Below are positions 32,761-34,686 of a stretch of DNA of 34,686 nucleotides, one piece after another. The stretch is taken from assembly GCA_027576995.1 (NCBI GenBank), contig JANBQC010000284.1, forward strand, positions 1 to 34,686, in the 5' to 3' direction. A program made the translations under genes and the position numbers. The notes beneath the pieces are model-generated. The model made no database searches. It saw only the letters and a program-made list of their open reading frames with translations, and was not told the DNA's origin. Origin of the DNA: Dimargaris cristalligena. Lineage: Eukaryota > Kickxellomycota > Dimargaritomycetes > Dimargaritales > Dimargaritaceae. Numbering within the stretch: the first letter of the stretch is position 1; the number at the start of each line of letters is the position of its first letter.

Positions 32761-33370
32761 TATGGGGGAGAAGGTAGTTTGGTTGGATGTGAGGGTGGGG
32801 ATGAGGAGGGCACACAGACCAATGCTTCTAAGAGGTGAGGAAATGGATCAGTTTGGTTCAGGTTTCGAATGGTAAAGTTTAAGTTAGGGATATGGTAACT
32901 AAAGGGGGCTTCCACTACCGACTTATATAGGGAAATCTATTAGGAGGCAAAATACCTCAAACGGGCGAAATTGACGCAGTCATTGGAATGCCAAGTTAAT
33001 GAAGGCGGCCCTAGTAACGGGAAATCCCATACTTGCAGTTATGTATTTTGCAATCAGACTATTAATAGATGTCATACATGGGTTAATAAGGGAGATGGAA
33101 GTGTCTTTTCCGAATTTTGGCATAAGTAGTCTGTGTAGTTGTGCTGCTTTCTATTACTGTTTAGCTAAGTAAAACATTGGGCCGGGCGGGCATTTGATTG
33201 TAAATTGCGATTGAATCCCTGGATTAGTCGACTTGGTATTTGTCATAAGGGCTCTCCTCGGCTTACTAAGCCCAACTCAAATAGGTTTTATCCCTTTTGC
33301 CACTATGCAGCCATCCTACAAAGGGAAAGCGTACATCATCAGCCTATTTGGTTCCCCTAATAGTATAGCC
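32761..33370. other. 5' flank of the dehydrogenase pseudogene
   Basis: Aligns with 29107-29720 but more diverged. The AAGTAAAACATTGGGC block is kept; the GC palindrome is not. No other gene is seen. Confidence 0.5.
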
Positions 33371-34686
33371 TAAAATCTCCGACCAATGCACGTGCCTGCT
33401 GATTACTAAACCCATTAGTAACTTACAAATTAGGTTCTATTCAATATTTATCAACCACCCGATTTCGGGACCTTTATCCTAACTATAATTGGATAGGAAT
33501 GGCGAAATTGGCCGCGTAACTGTGCTGGCAGCATAAGTCGGGAAGGCCCAAGCTACCATTGTCCATTTTGTTACTTTAACAAATTGTACGTTTACAGGTT
33601 TCCCTCAGTAATTAATAATCCGTGGTCACCACCGATTACAGCTAACAGAAGTTTCCTGGCCTGGATTTTGTCATTAGGAAAAATAAGACCAGGGCTGACA
33701 AATTTCCGGGATTCGGCTGAGCTACCTTCCTTGCCCTTTCAATTATAACTGCTGACTCCTCTAAAAGTGTTTAAATGAGAGCAGCCCTGTCAGTTTTGTG
33801 AGAATAATTAGGTACTTTCTCTATATATTTCAAATGTGCGATATTGCAAGCCGGCTCGAGCCAACCCTGTATACCCATCCTTGTCCACGGGTATAATTCC
33901 TATAGATGCTAACCAGTGGCGCAAATTCGATTGTTTAACAGGGTTATTAGGGCCGCTCCACTATAGGCACTAATTATTTCGCATAGTTCGCTGTACTCAT
34001 GTGAATACAAAACTACAAAAAACCTCCAACTACCCGTTATTTTTATTAGACACCTTACGCACCTGTTAGAGACAAGTTCAACTCCCGAAATCTCAACCAT
34101 TTTACTATAGAGCCAATCCTCCCTCAGTATGAACGAGCTGTCTAGAGTAAGCCAGCATCATCCATAACAATAACAAATGTTGCTAGACCTCGACCCAGCG
34201 ATCTACTGCACAATACCTGAATAGCTAGGCTTGCGTTTAAATAGGTATGTAGATTAGAGTATGCCATTAAATAAACAACCGTTAATCAAAAGAGGTTTTG
34301 ATTTGATTTTCAGCTTCGGCTTGGAGTGCCGGTTTCCCCAAGATCTTCCAACTCATAGGCTTCCACTTTTTTATGTTATTAATTAATGAAGATGCAAACA
34401 ATATAACATCGCCTATCTACTTCATTTTGATGATATTAAATTCCCATTCTGAACTTCTCCAATTGGAGGTTGTTTATTATACAAATTCCTTCACCATCTT
34501 CATACCCCTCTTCATCAATGGAATGTATGGCTAATTATTCCTATTCCGCTGCAACCACTGAGTCCGAAATTTGTGACACATAATATATAGAAGCAGGGGT
34601 TGGCATTGACCTCTGGATCACACTTCTGAGCCAATATTGATAGCACACGAGATGACTAGGTCTACAAATACCTTGACCAAGGCGGC
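33371..34686. other. AT-rich right end without recognised genes
   Basis: About 1.3 kb, AT-rich, with stops in all frames. A 63-codon frame on the minus strand (33909-34100) shows no motif or splice context. Similarity to the spacer at 29721 onward is at most faint. Confidence 0.45.

Larger units (their letters stand above)
31118..33370. repeat. Direct duplication, copy B (with pseudogene)
   Basis: Counterpart of 27321-29720. It lacks about 90 bp of the 3' flank present in copy A and has a shorter intron. Similarity on the gene's 5' side fades near 33370. Confidence 0.8.

Noticed and set aside
34010..34095. Possible tRNA: GTTCAACTCCC resembles a B box
   Set aside because: No A box at the right distance and no cloverleaf can be drawn.

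Overview
This window looks like nuclear DNA from a fungus, probably an early-diverging (non-Dikarya) lineage. Genes are spread singly on both strands. Introns are 150-510 nt with GTAAGT-type donors. Coding DNA is GC-rich and spacers are AT-rich with TA microsatellites. The gene set (AP-3 delta, a Rai1/DXO decapping nuclease, a secreted GH20 hexosaminidase, ribosomal protein uS3, a possible DASH-type kinetochore peptide) fits a fungus, and a DENND6-type DENN protein leans towards the early branches. The species cannot be named from sequence alone. No tRNA, rRNA, CRISPR or prokaryote-like operon was seen.

Layout. 0.26-2.4 kb: a two-exon gene for an unrecognised secreted protein. 2.4-5.2 kb: AT-rich non-coding DNA with a probable solo LTR. 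5.2-7.9 kb (-): DENND6-like Rab exchange factor. 8.7-9.1 kb (+): a 67-residue gene, possibly Dad2. 10.1-15.1 kb (-): AP-3 delta in four exons. 16.3-17.5 kb (-): ribosomal protein uS3 with a 9-codon first exon. 19.6-21.2 kb (+): beta-N-acetylhexosaminidase. 21.8-24.0 kb (-): Rai1/DXO-like nuclease in six exons. 24.5-27.3 kb (+): membrane-anchored PhoD-like phosphatase. 27.3-33.4 kb: a direct duplication of about 2.3 kb. Its first copy carries an intact zinc alcohol dehydrogenase and its second a decayed copy. The rest, to 34.7 kb, is AT-rich with no gene recognised.

The genes do not form one pathway. AP-3 delta and DENND6 both belong to endosomal/vacuolar trafficking, and the hexosaminidase and the orphan protein both enter the secretory route, but their adjacency is probably incidental. 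All spliced models were built by hand. Each joins in frame at donor and acceptor sites read directly from the sequence, which is the main support for the exon coordinates. The parts most worth a second look are the orphan secreted protein, the dehydrogenase gene/pseudogene pair with its preserved 3' hairpin, the probable solo LTR, and a perfect 12-bp hairpin between two convergent genes.
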